Of a DNA stretch of 64,000 nucleotides, positions 46,083-57,931 are shown in pieces (position 1 is the first letter of the stretch; each line of letters starts with the position of its first letter). Below the pieces are notes generated by a model. It did not search any database and was not told the DNA's origin. It saw nothing but the letters and a program-made list of their open reading frames with translations. Made by a program: the position numbers and the translations under genes. Source of the DNA: Leclercia adecarboxylata (GTDB taxonomy: Bacteria > Pseudomonadota > Gammaproteobacteria > Enterobacterales > Enterobacteriaceae); the NCBI GenBank assembly GCA_901472455.1, contig LR590464.1, positions 620,001 to 684,000 of the forward strand. Direction: 5' to 3'.

Positions 46083-47258
46083 GTGAAACTTCTGCACCGT
46101 TTTTTCAGTAATGAGGCCGCCGGCGGCATCATACTTATTCTGGCGGCCGCGCTGGCAATGCTGCTGGCTAATATGGGCGGTACCCGCGACCTCTATCATT
46201 CTTTTCTGGAAACGCCTGTCGAACTACGGGTCGGCGTGCTCGAAATCAATAAGAACATGCTGCTGTGGATCAACGATGCACTGATGGCGGTCTTTTTCCT
46301 GCTGGTAGGCCTTGAGGTGAAGCGTGAGCTGGTACAAGGCTCACTCGCCAGTCGCCAGCGCGCTGCGTTCCCGGTGATTGCCGCTATCGGCGGGATGGTG
46401 GTACCCGCGCTGATCTACCTGGCGTTTAACTACCAGGACCCTCTTGCCCGCCAGGGCTGGGCAATCCCCGCAGCAACGGACATCGCCTTTGCGCTGGGCG
46501 TTCTGGCTCTGCTGGGCAACCGCGTGCCAATGGCGCTAAAAATCTTTCTGATGGCGCTGGCTATCATTGACGATTTGGGCGCAATTATCATCATTGCCCT
46601 GTTCTATACCAGCGAACTGTCGATGTTGTCGCTGGGTGTCGCAGCGGCGGCCATTGCGGCACTGGCGCTGCTGAATATCTTCAACGTTCGTCGGATTGGC
46701 ATCTATGTGCTGGTGGGGATGGTTCTGTGGACGGCGGTACTGAAATCGGGCGTGCATGCCACCCTGGCCGGGGTGATTATCGGCTTCTTCGTCCCGCTGA
46801 AGTCGCAGGAGGGCAAATCCCCGGCGAAACAGCTGGAGCATGTTCTGCATCCATGGGTCGCTTTTCTGATCCTGCCGCTGTTTGCCTTTGCGAATGCGGG
46901 TGTCTCCCTTCAAGGGGTGACCTTCGCAGGACTGACATCAATGTTGCCGCTGGGGATCATTGCCGGGCTGTTTATCGGCAAGCCGCTGGGAATTAGCCTC
47001 TTCTGCTGGCTGGCGCTGAAACTGAAGCTGGCCTCGTTGCCACACGGCACCACCTGTCGGCAGATCATGGCCGTTGGCGTGCTGTGCGGGATTGGCTTCA
47101 CGATGTCGATCTTTATCTCGACGCTGGCATTTGGCGCACATGCCCCGGAGCTTATCGTCTGGGCTAAACTGGGTATTCTGACCGGGTCACTGCTGGCGGC
47201 GTTTGTTGGTTATGCCTTACTGAAAATGAAATTGTCGGGGCAGGTACATCCGGCATAA
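46083..47258 (+). CDS. nhaA: NhaA, Na+/H+ antiporter
   Basis: Inner-membrane electrogenic antiporter for Na+ and pH homeostasis. The paired catalytic aspartates are in [15 protein letters not shown] (D163/D164 of E. coli), with [15 protein letters not shown] carrying the D133 equivalent and the crossing helices 4 and 11 recognisable. 391 residues (E. coli 388). GTG start preceded by AAAGAGAG. Undamaged; nhaR follows. Confidence 0.96.
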   Translation: MKLLHRFFSNEAAGGIILILAAALAMLLANMGGTRDLYHSFLETPVELRVGVLEINKNMLLWINDALMAVFFLLVGLEVKRELVQGSLASRQRAAFPVIAAIGGMVVPALIYLAFNYQDPLARQGWAIPAATDIAFALGVLALLGNRVPMALKIFLMALAIIDDLGAIIIIALFYTSELSMLSLGVAAAAIAALALLNIFNVRRIGIYVLVGMVLWTAVLKSGVHATLAGVIIGFFVPLKSQEGKSPAKQLEHVLHPWVAFLILPLFAFANAGVSLQGVTFAGLTSMLPLGIIAGLFIGKPLGISLFCWLALKLKLASLPHGTTCRQIMAVGVLCGIGFTMSIFISTLAFGAHAPELIVWAKLGILTGSLLAAFVGYALLKMKLSGQVHPA

Positions 47259-47316
47259 CGGGACATCGGGAGGGCAGGCCGCCCTCCCGTAAACACTATC
47301 AGGGAGCGAGGAACGT

Positions 47317-48216
47317 ATGTCTCATCTTAATTACAACCACCTGTACTACTTCTGGCATGTCTATAAAGAAGGGTCGGTTGTCGGCGCTGCAGAAGCGCTC
47401 TACCTGACGCCACAAACCATTACCGGGCAGATCAAAGCCCTGGAAGAGCGCCTGCAGGGGAAGCTCTTCAAGCGCAAGGGACGTGGCATCGAACCCAGCG
47501 AGCTTGGTGAGCTGGTGTTTCGCTACGCCGACAAAATGTTCACCCTGAGCCAGGAAATGCTCGATATCGTCAATTATCGCAAGGAGTCGAACCTGCTCTT
47601 TGACGTGGGCGTCGCGGATGCGCTGTCAAAAAGGCTGGTCAGCGGCGTGCTGGATGCGGCGGTGGTTGAAGATGAACAGATCCACCTGCGCTGTTTTGAA
47701 TCCACCCACGAGATGCTCCTGGAGCAGCTAAGCCAGCATAAGCTGGATATGATTATCTCGGATTGCCCGATCGATTCTACCCAGCAGGAAGGGCTGTTTT
47801 CGGTGAAAATTGGCGAATGTGGCGTGAGCTTCTGGTGTATCAATCCACCGCCGAAAAAACCCTTCCCTGCCTGTCTGGAAGAGCGACGTTTACTGGTGCC
47901 AGGGCGGCGTTCAATGCTCGGCCGCAAGCTGCTGAACTGGTTTAACTCGCAGGGCCTGAACGTGGAGATTCTGGGTGAGTTTGATGATGCGGCGCTAATG
48001 AAAGCCTTTGGCGAAGCGCACAACGCGATCTTCGTTGCCCCGACGCTCTACGCGCAGGATCTCTATACGGACATCAGGATTATGGAGATTGGCAGGGTGG
48101 ATAACGTGATGGAGGAGTATCACGCGATATTCGCCGAAAGAATGATTCAGCATCCGGCAGTGCAGCGTATTTGTAACCGTGACTACTCGGCGCTGTTTAC
48201 GCCACCAGCAATCTGA
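47317..48216 (+). CDS. nhaR: NhaR, LysR-family activator of nhaA
   Basis: Na+-responsive activator. N-terminal winged helix ([37 protein letters not shown]) and LysR effector domain ([28 protein letters not shown]). 299 residues (E. coli 301). ATG preceded by GGGAGCGAGG. Undamaged. Confidence 0.96.
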   Translation: MSHLNYNHLYYFWHVYKEGSVVGAAEALYLTPQTITGQIKALEERLQGKLFKRKGRGIEPSELGELVFRYADKMFTLSQEMLDIVNYRKESNLLFDVGVADALSKRLVSGVLDAAVVEDEQIHLRCFESTHEMLLEQLSQHKLDMIISDCPIDSTQQEGLFSVKIGECGVSFWCINPPPKKPFPACLEERRLLVPGRRSMLGRKLLNWFNSQGLNVEILGEFDDAALMKAFGEAHNAIFVAPTLYAQDLYTDIRIMEIGRVDNVMEEYHAIFAERMIQHPAVQRICNRDYSALFTPPAI

Positions 48217-48221
48217 AGGCA

Positions 48222-48256
48222 TAAAAAAACCCGCGTTAAGCGGGTTCTTTAAACAA
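48222..48256. terminator. Terminator between nhaR and rpsT
   Basis: AAAAAAACCCGC-GTTAA-GCGGGTTCTTT lies between the convergent genes, with an A-run on one side that becomes a T-run for rpsT. Confidence 0.8.
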
Positions 48257-48273
48257 GCAACAACAAGTGACGA

Positions 48274-48864
<591 letters not shown>

Positions 48865-49804
48865 ATGAAGCTGATACGCGGCATACATAATCTCAGTCAG
48901 GCCCCGCACGGGTGTGTGCTGACTATTGGTAATTTCGACGGCGTGCATCGTGGACATCAGGTGCTGTTGCAGGGGTTACGTGAAGAGGGGCGGGCACGAG
49001 GTCTGCCGGTAGTAGTCATGATTTTTGAGCCGCAGCCGCTGGAGCTTTTTGCCAGCGAGAAGGCGCCTGCGCGTCTGACCCGCCTGCGTGAAAAATTACG
49101 TTACCTGGCCCAGTGCGGCGTGGACTACGTCCTGTGCGTCCGTTTTGATCGGCGCTTCGCCGCGCTGACGGCACAAAATTTTGTCAGCGACCTGTTGGTT
49201 GATCGCCTCGGGGTGCGCTTTCTGGCCGTGGGTGATGATTTCCGCTTTGGCGCTGGTCGTCAGGGGGATTTCTTGCTATTACAGAAGGCTGGCCTGGAGT
49301 ATGGCTTTGACGTCACCAGCACCCAGACCTTTTGCGAAGGCGGCGTACGCATCAGCAGCACGGCAGTACGCCAGGCGCTGGCTGATGACGATCTGGATGC
49401 CGCCGCAACGCTGCTCGGCCGCCCGTTCTCCATCTCCGGGCGCGTAGTGCATGGCGATGAACTGGGTCGCACCATTGGTTTCCCTACGGCGAACTTACCG
49501 CTGCGCCGTCAGGTTTCCCCGGTAAAAGGGGTCTTTGCGGTAGAGGTAACGGGGCTGGGCGATAAGCCTCTGCCCCGGCGTTGCCAATATTGGTACCCGT
49601 CCGACAGTGGCTGGTGTACGTCAGCAACTCGAAGTGCATTTGCTGGACGTTGTAATGGACCTTTATGGTCGCCATATAGATGTAATCCTGCGTAAAAAAA
49701 TACGCAATGAGCAGCGATTCGCCTCGCTCGATGAGCTGAAAGCGCAAATAGCGAGAGATGAATTAACAGCCCGCGAAATTTTTGGGCTTTCAAACCCGGC
49801 TTAA
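48865..49804 (+). CDS. ribF: Bifunctional riboflavin kinase / FMN adenylyltransferase (one extra C)
   Basis: Makes FMN and FAD. N-terminal adenylyltransferase with IGNFDGVHRGHQVLL (nucleotidyltransferase His motif) and GGVRISSTAVRQAL; C-terminal flavokinase with GRVVHGDELGRTIGFPTANL. The frame breaks at CCCC 49573-49576; with CCC it reads PLPGVANIGTRPTVAGVRQQLEV. Corrected length 312 residues (E. coli 313). Essential in E. coli. First gene of ribF-ileS-lspA-fkpB-ispH. Confidence 0.95.
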
Positions 49805-49837
49805 TGCCTGAGATATAAATACGGAACCGAGAATCTG

Positions 49838-52654
49838 ATGAGTGACTATAAATCAACCCTGAATTTGCCGGAAACAGGGTTCCCGATGCGCGGCGACCTC
49901 GCCAAGCGTGAACCGGGAATGCTGGCGCGTTGGACCGATGATGACCTGTACGGCATCATCCGTGCAGCCAAAAAAGGCAAAAAAACCTTCATTCTGCATG
50001 ATGGCCCTCCTTATGCGAATGGCAGCATTCATATTGGTCACTCTGTAAACAAGATTCTGAAAGACATTATCGTGAAGTCCAAAGGCCTCATGGGCTTTGA
50101 CTCGCCTTACGTTCCAGGCTGGGACTGCCACGGTCTGCCAATTGAGCTGAAAGTAGAGCAAGAGTTCGGTAAGCCAGGCGAGAAGTTCACCGCGGCTGAA
50201 TTCCGCGCGAAATGCCGCGAATACGCTGCCACCCAGGTTGACGGTCAGCGTGAAGACTTTATCCGTCTGGGCGTGCTGGGCGACTGGTCGCATCCGTACC
50301 TGACCATGGACTTCAAAACCGAAGCCAACATCATTCGTGCGCTGGGTAAAATCATCGGTAACGGCCACCTGCACAAAGGCGCCAAGCCGGTGCACTGGTG
50401 CGTGGACTGCCGTTCTGCGCTGGCTGAGGCAGAAGTTGAATATTACGACAAAACTTCTCCATCCATCGATGTAGCCTTTGAAGGCGTCGATCAGGAAGCG
50501 CTGCAGGGCAAATTTGGTCTGCCAGGCGTCGAAGGCCCAATCTCGTTGGTGATCTGGACCACCACGCCATGGACCCTGCCTGCCAACCGCGCGATCTCCC
50601 TCTCTGCGGAGTTCGACTACGCGCTGGTACAGGTTGAAGGCCGTGCGCTGATCCTGGCGAAAGACCTGGTGGAGAGCGTGCTGAAGCGCGCGAACGTCAC
50701 TGAGTACAGCATTCTGGGTACGGTTAAAGGTGCCAAGCTGGAGCATCTGCGCTTCAAGCATCCGTTCCTCGATTTCGATGTGCCAGCGATTCTGGGCGAA
50801 CACGTTACCCTCGAAGCGGGTACCGGTGCGGTGCATACCGCCGGTGGCCACGGCCCGGACGACTACAGCATCAGTTTGAAATACGGTCTGGAAATCGCTA
50901 ACCCGGTTGGCCCGGACGGCGCTTACCTGCCAGGCACCTATCCGGCCCTGGACGGCGTGAACGTCTTTAAAGCTAACGACATCATCGTCAACATGCTGCG
51001 CGACAACGGCTCGCTGCTGCATGTTGAGAAAATGCAGCACAGCTATCCGTGCTGCTGGCGTCATAAGACACCAATCATCTTCCGCGCGACCCCACAGTGG
51101 TTTGTCAGCATGGATCAGAAAGGCCTGCGCGCGCAGTCTCTGAAAGAGATCAAAGGCGTACAGTGGATCCCGGACTGGGGCCAGGCGCGCATCGAATCTA
51201 TGGTTGCGAACCGTCCTGACTGGTGTATCTCCCGTCAGCGTACCTGGGGCGTACCGATGTCTCTGTTCGTCCATAAAGAGACCCAGGAACTGCACCCGAA
51301 TACCCTGGAACTGATGGAAGAAGTGGCGAAGCGCGTCGAAGTTGACGGCATTCAGGCGTGGTGGGATCTCGACGCCCGCGACATCCTGGGCGCGGACGCG
51401 GATAACTACGAGAAAGTGCCAGATACCCTGGACGTGTGGTTCGACTCCGGTTCAACGCACGCCTCTGTTGTTGACGTGCGTCCAGAGTTTGCCGGCCACG
51501 CTGCCGACATGTATCTGGAAGGTTCTGACCAACACCGCGGCTGGTTCATGTCATCCCTGATGATTTCCACCGCCATGAAGGGTAAAGCACCTTACCGTCA
51601 GGTACTGACTCACGGTTTCACCGTGGATGGTCAGGGTCGTAAGATGTCCAAATCTATCGGTAACACCGTTTCTCCGCAGGACGTGATGAACAAACTGGGC
51701 GCCGACATTCTGCGTCTGTGGGTGGCATCAACTGACTACACCGGCGAAATGGCGGTGTCTGACGAGATCCTGAAACGTGCTGCCGACAGCTATCGTCGTA
51801 TCCGTAACACCGCGCGCTTCCTGCTGGCGAACCTGAACGGGTTCGATCCGGCAAAAGACATGGTGAAACCGGAAGAGATGGTCGTTCTGGATCGCTGGGC
51901 CGTGGGCTGCGCGAAAGCGGCACAGGAAGATATCCTGAAAGCTTACGAGTCTTACGACTTCCACGAAGTGGTGCAGCGCCTGATGCGCTTCTGCTCCATC
52001 GAAATGGGTTCGTTCTACCTCGACATCATCAAAGACCGTCAGTACACCGCGAAAGCCGACAGCGTGGCGCGTCGCAGCTGCCAGACCGCACTGTTCCATA
52101 TCGCAGAAGCGCTAGTGCGCTGGATGGCACCGATCATGTCCTTCACCGCGGATGAGATCTGGGGCTACCTGCCAGGGGATCGTGAGAAGTATGTCTTCAC
52201 TGGCGAGTGGTACGAAGGTCTGTTTGGCCTGTCCGGGACCGAAGCCATGAACGACAGCTTCTGGGACGAGCTGCTGAAAGTGCGCGGCGAAGTGAACAAA
52301 GTGATCGAGCAGGCGCGTGCCGACAAGAAAGTGGGCGGCTCCCTGGAAGCGGCAGTAACCCTGTACGCGGAACCTGAGCTGGCTGCGAAGCTGACTGCGC
52401 TGGGCGATGAATTACGATTTGTCCTGTTGACCTCCGGTGCGAATGTTGCGGATTATGCCGACGCGAGCGCTGATGCCCAGCAGAGCGAACTGCTCAAAGG
52501 GTTGAAAGTGGCGCTGGTGAAAGCCGAAGGTGAGAAGTGCTCGCGCTGCTGGCATTACACGACCGATGTCGGCAAGGTGGCGGAACACGCAGAGATCTGC
52601 GGACGCTGTGTCAGCAACATCGCCGGTGATGGCGAAAAACGTAAGTTTGCCTGA
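49838..52654 (+). CDS. ileS: Isoleucyl-tRNA synthetase
   Basis: Class Ia synthetase of 938 residues, as in E. coli. HIGH motif in [11 protein letters not shown] (about residue 64), KMSKS in [11 protein letters not shown] (about residue 602), editing domain CP1 with [13 protein letters not shown], and a C-terminal zinc finger CSRCWHY ... CGRCVSN. The longest uninterrupted protein in the window, which makes the damage elsewhere more conspicuous. The stop overlaps the lspA start (TGATG). Confidence 0.98.
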   Translation: MSDYKSTLNLPETGFPMRGDLAKREPGMLARWTDDDLYGIIRAAKKGKKTFILHDGPPYANGSIHIGHSVNKILKDIIVKSKGLMGFDSPYVPGWDCHGLPIELKVEQEFGKPGEKFTAAEFRAKCREYAATQVDGQREDFIRLGVLGDWSHPYLTMDFKTEANIIRALGKIIGNGHLHKGAKPVHWCVDCRSALAEAEVEYYDKTSPSIDVAFEGVDQEALQGKFGLPGVEGPISLVIWTTTPWTLPANRAISLSAEFDYALVQVEGRALILAKDLVESVLKRANVTEYSILGTVKGAKLEHLRFKHPFLDFDVPAILGEHVTLEAGTGAVHTAGGHGPDDYSISLKYGLEIANPVGPDGAYLPGTYPALDGVNVFKANDIIVNMLRDNGSLLHVEKMQHSYPCCWRHKTPIIFRATPQWFVSMDQKGLRAQSLKEIKGVQWIPDWGQARIESMVANRPDWCISRQRTWGVPMSLFVHKETQELHPNTLELMEEVAKRVEVDGIQAWWDLDARDILGADADNYEKVPDTLDVWFDSGSTHASVVDVRPEFAGHAADMYLEGSDQHRGWFMSSLMISTAMKGKAPYRQVLTHGFTVDGQGRKMSKSIGNTVSPQDVMNKLGADILRLWVASTDYTGEMAVSDEILKRAADSYRRIRNTARFLLANLNGFDPAKDMVKPEEMVVLDRWAVGCAKAAQEDILKAYESYDFHEVVQRLMRFCSIEMGSFYLDIIKDRQYTAKADSVARRSCQTALFHIAEALVRWMAPIMSFTADEIWGYLPGDREKYVFTGEWYEGLFGLSGTEAMNDSFWDELLKVRGEVNKVIEQARADKKVGGSLEAAVTLYAEPELAAKLTALGDELRFVLLTSGANVADYADASADAQQSELLKGLKVALVKAEGEKCSRCWHYTTDVGKVAEHAEICGRCVSNIAGDGEKRKFA

Positions 52655-53154
52655 TGAGTAAATCACTCTCTTCAACAGGGCTGCGCTGGCTGTGGCTGGT
52701 GGTAGTCGTGCTGATTATTGATTTGGGCAGCAAATACCTGATCCTCCAGAACTTTGCTCTGGGGGATACGGTTTCGCTGTTCCCGTCGCTTAATCTGCAC
52801 TATGCGCGCAACTACGGCGCGGCGTTTAGCTTCCTGGCTGACAGCGGCGGCTGGCAGCGCTGGTTCTTCGCAGGTATCGCTCTCGGTATCTGCGTTGTGC
52901 TGGCAGTGCTGATGTACCGCGGGAAAGCCACGCAAAAGCTGAACAACATCGCCTACGCACTGATCATTGGCGGTGCGCTGGGTAACCTGTTTGACCGTCT
53001 GTGGCACGGCTTTGTGGTCGATATGATCGACTTCTATGTCGGCAACTGGCACTTCGCCACCTTTAACCTGGCCGATACTGCAATTTGTATTGGTGCGGCG
53101 TTAATCGTGCTGGAAGGCTTCCTGCCGAACGCAGCCGCGAAGAAACAGGCTTAA
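52654..53154 (+). CDS. lspA: Lipoprotein signal peptidase (signal peptidase II)
   Basis: Inner-membrane aspartyl protease that cleaves prolipoprotein signal peptides. Four membrane segments; catalytic aspartates lie in [11 protein letters not shown] and [23 protein letters not shown] is the conserved loop. 166 residues. Overlaps ileS by one base. It would process the two lipoproteins at 62.5-63.4 kb. Confidence 0.97.
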   Translation: MSKSLSSTGLRWLWLVVVVLIIDLGSKYLILQNFALGDTVSLFPSLNLHYARNYGAAFSFLADSGGWQRWFFAGIALGICVVLAVLMYRGKATQKLNNIAYALIIGGALGNLFDRLWHGFVVDMIDFYVGNWHFATFNLADTAICIGAALIVLEGFLPNAAAKKQA

Positions 53155-53159
53155 GCATC

Positions 53160-53243
53160 AATGCCGGGTGACGCACAGCGATCCCGGCCTACCGAATATG
53201 CCAACGCCAGTTTGCCGGGTAAGCGAAGCGCCACCTGGCAAAC
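53160..53243. repeat. REP elements between lspA and fkpB
   Basis: Two REP-like units, GCCGGGTGACGCACAGCGATC ... CCGGC and TTGCCGGGTAAGCGAAGC ... ACCTGGCAA, in the lspA-fkpB gap. Confidence 0.7.
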
Positions 53244-53272
53244 TGCGAGGCAATATTAAAGAGACAATGTTT

Positions 53273-53722
53273 ATGTCTAAATCCGTACAGAGCAACAGCG
53301 CGATCCTCGTTCACTTCACGCTGAAACTGGATGATGGCTCTACCGCAGAATCCACCCGCAATAACGGCAAACCGGCGCTGTTTCGCCTGGGCGATACCTC
53401 CCTGTCCGAAGGTCTTGAGCAGCAACTGCTGGGGCTGAAAGAGGGAGAGAAAAAAGCCTTCTCTCTGGAGCCGGATGCTGCGTTTGGCGTGCCCAGCCCG
53501 GACCTGATCCAGTACTTCTCGCGTCGTGAATTTATGGACGCGGGTGAGCCTGAAATCGGGGCGATTATGCTCTTTACCGCTATGGACGGCAGCGAAATGC
53601 CTGGCGTGATTCGGGAAATCAACGGGGACTCCATCACCGTCGACTTCAACCATCCGCTTGCCGGGCGTACCGTCCATTTTGATGTTGAAGTGCTGGAAAT
53701 TGACCCAGCGCTGGAGGCCTGA
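53273..53722 (+). CDS. fkpB: FkpB, FKBP-type peptidyl-prolyl isomerase
   Basis: SlpA-like PPIase with chaperone activity; 149 residues. FKBP core [16 protein letters not shown], then [27 protein letters not shown], an insert-in-flap domain, and [20 protein letters not shown] take the ATG at 53273 (MSKSVQ, preceded by AAAGAGA); the frame is open further upstream but through the REP units. Confidence 0.95.
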   Translation: MSKSVQSNSAILVHFTLKLDDGSTAESTRNNGKPALFRLGDTSLSEGLEQQLLGLKEGEKKAFSLEPDAAFGVPSPDLIQYFSRREFMDAGEPEIGAIMLFTAMDGSEMPGVIREINGDSITVDFNHPLAGRTVHFDVEVLEIDPALEA

Positions 53723-53723
53723 A

Positions 53724-54674
53724 ATGCAGATCCTGTTGGCTAACCCGCGGGGTTTCTGCGCCGGTGTAGACCGCGCTATCAGCATTGTTGAAAACGCGCT
53801 GGAAATTTACGGCGCGCCAATTTATGTGCGTCACGAAGTGGTGCACAACCGTTACGTGGTCGATAGCCTGCGCGAGCGCGGGGCGATCTTTATCGAGCAG
53901 ATCAGTGAAGTGCCTGATGGCGCGATCCTGATTTTCTCTGCCCACGGCGTTTCTCAGGCCGTACGTAACGAAGCGAAAAGCCGCGATCTCACCGTTTTCG
54001 ATGCTACCTGTCCGCTGGTCACCAAAGTGCATATGGAAGTGGCGCGTGCCAGCCGCCGTGGTGAAGAGTCGATCCTGATTGGCCACGCCGGTCACCCGGA
54101 AGTGGAAGGCACCATGGGACAGTACAGCAACCCGGAAGGGGGGATGTATCTGGTCGAGTCGCCGGAAGATGTGCTTACGCTGAACGTGAAAAACGAAGCG
54201 CGTCTGTCCTTTATGACCCAGACAACGCTCTCCGTAGACGATACGTCAGACGTTATTGATGCGTTGCGCCAGCGCTTCCCGAAAATTGTCGGGCCGCGTA
54301 AGGACGACATCTGCTACGCCACGACAAACCGCCAGGAAGCTGTGCGTGCGCTTGCTGAGCAAGCAGATGTGGTGCTGGTTGTCGGCTCCAAAAACTCCTC
54401 GAACTCCAACCGTCTGGCCGAGCTGGCGCAGCGGATGGGGAAAGCGGCGTTTTTGATTGACGATGCGACGGACATTCAGGAGGCGTGGGTTAAGAATGCC
54501 GCCTGTGTTGGCGTAACTGCGGGCGCTTCCGCCCCGGATATTCTGGTGCAGAACGTCATTGTCCGCCTGCAGGAGCTGGGTGGCGGTGAAGCGGTGCCGC
54601 TGGAAGGACGCGAAGAGAACATCGTCTTTGAAGTCCCGAAAGAGCTTCGCATTGATGCCCGCGAAGTCGAGTAA
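53724..54674 (+). CDS. ispH: IspH, 4-hydroxy-3-methylbut-2-enyl diphosphate reductase
   Basis: Last step of the MEP isoprenoid pathway; [4Fe-4S] enzyme. The three cluster cysteines are in RGFCAGVDR (Cys12), FDATCPLV (about 96) and [11 protein letters not shown] (about 197); the catalytic Glu is in [10 protein letters not shown]. 316 residues as in E. coli. Starts one base after the fkpB stop. Undamaged. Confidence 0.97.
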   Translation: MQILLANPRGFCAGVDRAISIVENALEIYGAPIYVRHEVVHNRYVVDSLRERGAIFIEQISEVPDGAILIFSAHGVSQAVRNEAKSRDLTVFDATCPLVTKVHMEVARASRRGEESILIGHAGHPEVEGTMGQYSNPEGGMYLVESPEDVLTLNVKNEARLSFMTQTTLSVDDTSDVIDALRQRFPKIVGPRKDDICYATTNRQEAVRALAEQADVVLVVGSKNSSNSNRLAELAQRMGKAAFLIDDATDIQEAWVKNAACVGVTAGASAPDILVQNVIVRLQELGGGEAVPLEGREENIVFEVPKELRIDAREVE

Positions 54675-54679
54675 GGTTT

Positions 54680-54716
54680 AAAAAAATGCCAGTCACTGAA
54701 TGACTGGCATTTTTTC
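54680..54716. terminator. Bidirectional terminator between ispH and the LysR gene
   Basis: AAAAAATGCCAGTCA-CTGAA-TGACTGGCATTTTTT: perfect 15-bp stem. The stop codon of the LysR gene lies within the hairpin. Confidence 0.92.
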
Positions 54717-55599
54717 ATTCAGGTAGTCGATCATGGCCCGCATTCTGGCCGGCATATGTTTGTTGCGCGTCCACAGCAGCCAGAGATCGCCCGTATAGCT
54801 ACTGATAAACTCCCACTCAGGCAGGACCTGCACAATCTCCCCACTTTCCAGCGTCTCACGCGCCGTGAACAGCGGTAAACTCCCGATACCCAGGCCGCGC
54901 TTTACCGCATCCAGCCTCACACCCGTGTGGTTAGCGGCATAACGTCCATGAGTTTGTACCGTTTCAGTTTTTCCATTCAATGCAAACTTCCAGCGTGAAT
55001 CGGCCGGAGTTTCACCGAGCGAAATACAGCTATGTTGCCGGAGATCGTGCGGATGCTGCGGTATGCCCATGCGACGAAGGTACTCTGGGGTGGCGCAGAT
55101 GACATGGGTGACCGGCATCAGCGGTTTACCGTACAGGCCGGGAGAGGGGGTGTTAGTGATCCGTAGCGCCAGATCGACACCGTCGTCGATCAAATCCATG
55201 TAACGATCTTCCAGGCGCAGGCAGACATCAATCTGCGGATAGCGCTCAAGGAATGCCGGGATTAAAGGATGGATCACGAAGCGTCCCACGGCTTTCGGTA
55301 CGCTCATGGTGAGTTTCCCCTGCGCAACGGTCTGCAGGCTGCTGCCTGAATCCATCGCCTGTTGTGCCGCGTCCAGCATATCCAGCGCATGTTCATAAAC
55401 CGCTTTTCCGGTCACGGTAAGTGCCAGCTTACGTGTAGTGCGGTGCAGCAATTTACATCCCATCTCTTTTTCCAGACGTGAAACACAGCGGCTGATCGCA
55501 GAGGGCGTGGCGCCAGTGAGGCGGGCTGCGGTTGAAAAATTGCCATGTTCTACGATGGTGGACGAAAGTGGCGAGATCGGGAAGCAAAGAAGGTTTCAT
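54693..55599 (-). CDS. LysR-family transcriptional regulator (one extra base)
   Basis: 301 residues after correction. N-terminal winged helix (LPDLATFVTIVEHGNFSTAARLTGATPSAISRCVSRLE) and LysR substrate domain (GKLTMSVPKAVGRFVIHPLIPAFLERYPQIDV). The frame is broken by GG 55560-55561 near codon 13. Resembles the CrgA/YafC-type LysR branch. Divergent from the AlaX-like gene, which is its most likely target. Both replace rihC of E. coli. Confidence 0.85.
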
Positions 55600-55691
55600 T
55601 TGTGCATACCAGGCAAGAGTGCAATGTCTGAGTGGCCGATTATCGACACTTAAGTGATGAATATACTGTCAGGGTACAGAGGAGAACAACC

Positions 55692-56331
55692 ATGACAGAA
55701 CGACTTTATTACACCAGTGACGCGACAGAAGGGCGTACACAGGTGATCCGTTGCACTGAGGAGCCTGACGGCCGCTACGCCATTGAACTTAATCAGACCC
55801 TTTTCCATCCGCAGGGCGGTGGACAGCCAGCGGATCGAGGATGGATCGCCGGGATAGCGGTAGAAGCGGTATCCCTGCGTGGGGAGCATGTCGTCCACAT
55901 TCTGCCCGCAGCGCTTACGCCAGGCGAGGTGGAGATGCAAGTCGATAAAGATGTGAGAGAACGTCACTCCCGCTGGCACAGCGCAGGTCATTTGATCGGC
56001 TATGCTGGGGGAGCAGTTTGGCTGGAAGCCGGGTAAAAGCTCACCACTGGCCTGGTGAAGGGCGGATTACCTTTACGCCTGGGCGAGGGTCAGGATCCCC
56101 TGCCAGATGCCAGCGCCCTGATGGTCATTATTGACGGCTGGAAAGCCGATAACCTGCTTCGCCATACAGAAATTGAAAACGGGCAGACGCAAGGTTCGCT
56201 TTGGCGATCTCCCGCCTTATCTTTGCGGTGGAACGCACGTTAAACAGCTGGCGGATGTGGGGGGCAATGCAAATCCTCGGGACTGAAAATGAAAAAAAGG
56301 GCAGCTGGTCGTCACCTATAGCCTCGATTAA
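55692..56331 (+). CDS. AlaX-type alanyl-tRNA editing protein (about seven extra bases)
   Basis: Stand-alone trans-editing domain related to the AlaRS editing domain; such proteins deacylate mischarged Ser- or Gly-tRNA(Ala). NQTLFHPQGGGQPADRGWI is the AlaX N-terminal motif; the zinc motifs HSAGHLI (HxxxH) and CGGTHV (CxxxH) are both present. Pieces lie in three frames. Removing about seven bases (e.g. near 56010, 56035, 56079, 56254, 56281 and 56293) gives about 210 residues ending QLVVTYSLD. Function in vivo unproven here. Confidence 0.8.
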
Positions 56332-56652
56332 CAGGGGTGTGATTAACCCGACATCGCGGGTGGCCTGGTATTTCTTTTGAAAACAATGCCAGGCTCAGCG
56401 GCGATCCTCAACACTGCATGTTGAACGTTACATTGATGAACCATAACCTGGGCTGCTGTGTGCGGCTCGCGAAACGCCACGTACTTTTTTCTATGACCGG
56501 AAGGCGGGCCATATCCTGGCGATCATGTCTTTAACTGATATCTCTCCCTGTTTATCATTAAATTCTAATTATCGGCGTTTTCTGTGGCAGCCTTCGTCAG
56601 GGCTGGTTAATCTGGAAAGCGGTTTACATCATTTTAACGTAAGAGAATAACT
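56332..56652. other. Gene-poor stretch upstream of dapB with a hairpin and a 67-codon open frame
   Basis: No gene I can name. GCCTGGTATT (56363-56372) and AATGCCAGGC (56385-56394) form an imperfect hairpin that may end the alaX transcript. A plus-strand frame is open from 56447 to the TAA at 56648-56650 (including FFYDRKAGHILAIMSLTDIS), with related open pieces upstream in other frames. Given the error density of the adjacent gene, a damaged small gene is possible. The dapB promoter must also lie here. Confidence 0.35.
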
Positions 56653-57477
<825 letters not shown>

Positions 57478-57638
57478 TCATGATTACCCTTCGTGATGTG
57501 GTTATTGCAGTCATAATCAATTGATTGCACAGGGCAATATTTTATTGCCCTTTAATTTTGAATGTTTTATATAATTTCTTTCTTAAACCCTCATAAACCA
57601 ACGTTATCCTCACTATTTTTGTTTCAAAAATGTGAATT

Positions 57639-57654
57639 TTGACCAAATGGTCCA
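57639..57654. promoter_or_regulatory. RutR-type operator
   Basis: TTGACCA-AA-TGGTCCA matches the RutR palindrome TTGACCANNTGGTCAA with one mismatch. RutR binds uracil/thymine and acts at carAB P1 in E. coli. Confidence 0.7.
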
Positions 57655-57695
57655 CTTTTTTGGGCTTGAGATGAGCACTTGCTATTAAAACTGAG

Positions 57696-57711
57696 TCGCA
57701 AGCGTTTTCTT
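57696..57711. promoter_or_regulatory. PurR-type operator
   Basis: TCGCAAGCGTTTTCTT resembles the PUR box ACGCAAACGTTTTCGT, consistent with PurR control of carAB P1. Confidence 0.6.
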
Positions 57712-57858
57712 ACGTGATTTAGTTGATCTTTTTGCCCGTTAATTACTTTCCAGCTCATCAGTGGCGCAAAAACAACAAACAAAACCCACTTTTTGAGTTG
57801 ACTTTCCCCTGCCAAATCTCCAGAATGCCGCCGTTTGCCGAAAATCCACTGGCAGCAG

Positions 57859-57897
57859 ATTTGCATTGATTCATACTATGGGTATGCATTAATATGC
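57859..57897. promoter_or_regulatory. Pair of ArgR boxes at carAB P2
   Basis: Two 18-bp boxes, ATTTGCATTGATTCATAC and GGGTATGCATTAATATGC, separated by 3 bp, the standard ARG-box spacing, 34 bp before the carA start. Confidence 0.7.
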
Positions 57898-57931
57898 AAA
57901 TAAAGTGAGTGAATATTCTCTGGAGGGTGTT

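Larger units (their letters stand above)
57478..57931 (+). promoter_or_regulatory. carAB control region (RutR, PurR and ArgR sites)
   Basis: This 454-bp non-coding, AT-rich stretch corresponds to the tandem P1/P2 promoter region of E. coli carAB. I see TTGACCAAATGGTCCA (RutR type, 57639-57654), TCGCAAGCGTTTTCTT (PurR type, about 57696-57711) and two ArgR boxes at 57859-57897. It predicts joint pyrimidine, purine and arginine control. Confidence 0.75.

Noticed and set aside
49853-51295. 480-codon minus-strand open frame opposite ileS
   Set aside because: Antisense shadow of ileS; no family resemblance, and ileS itself is intact and conserved throughout.
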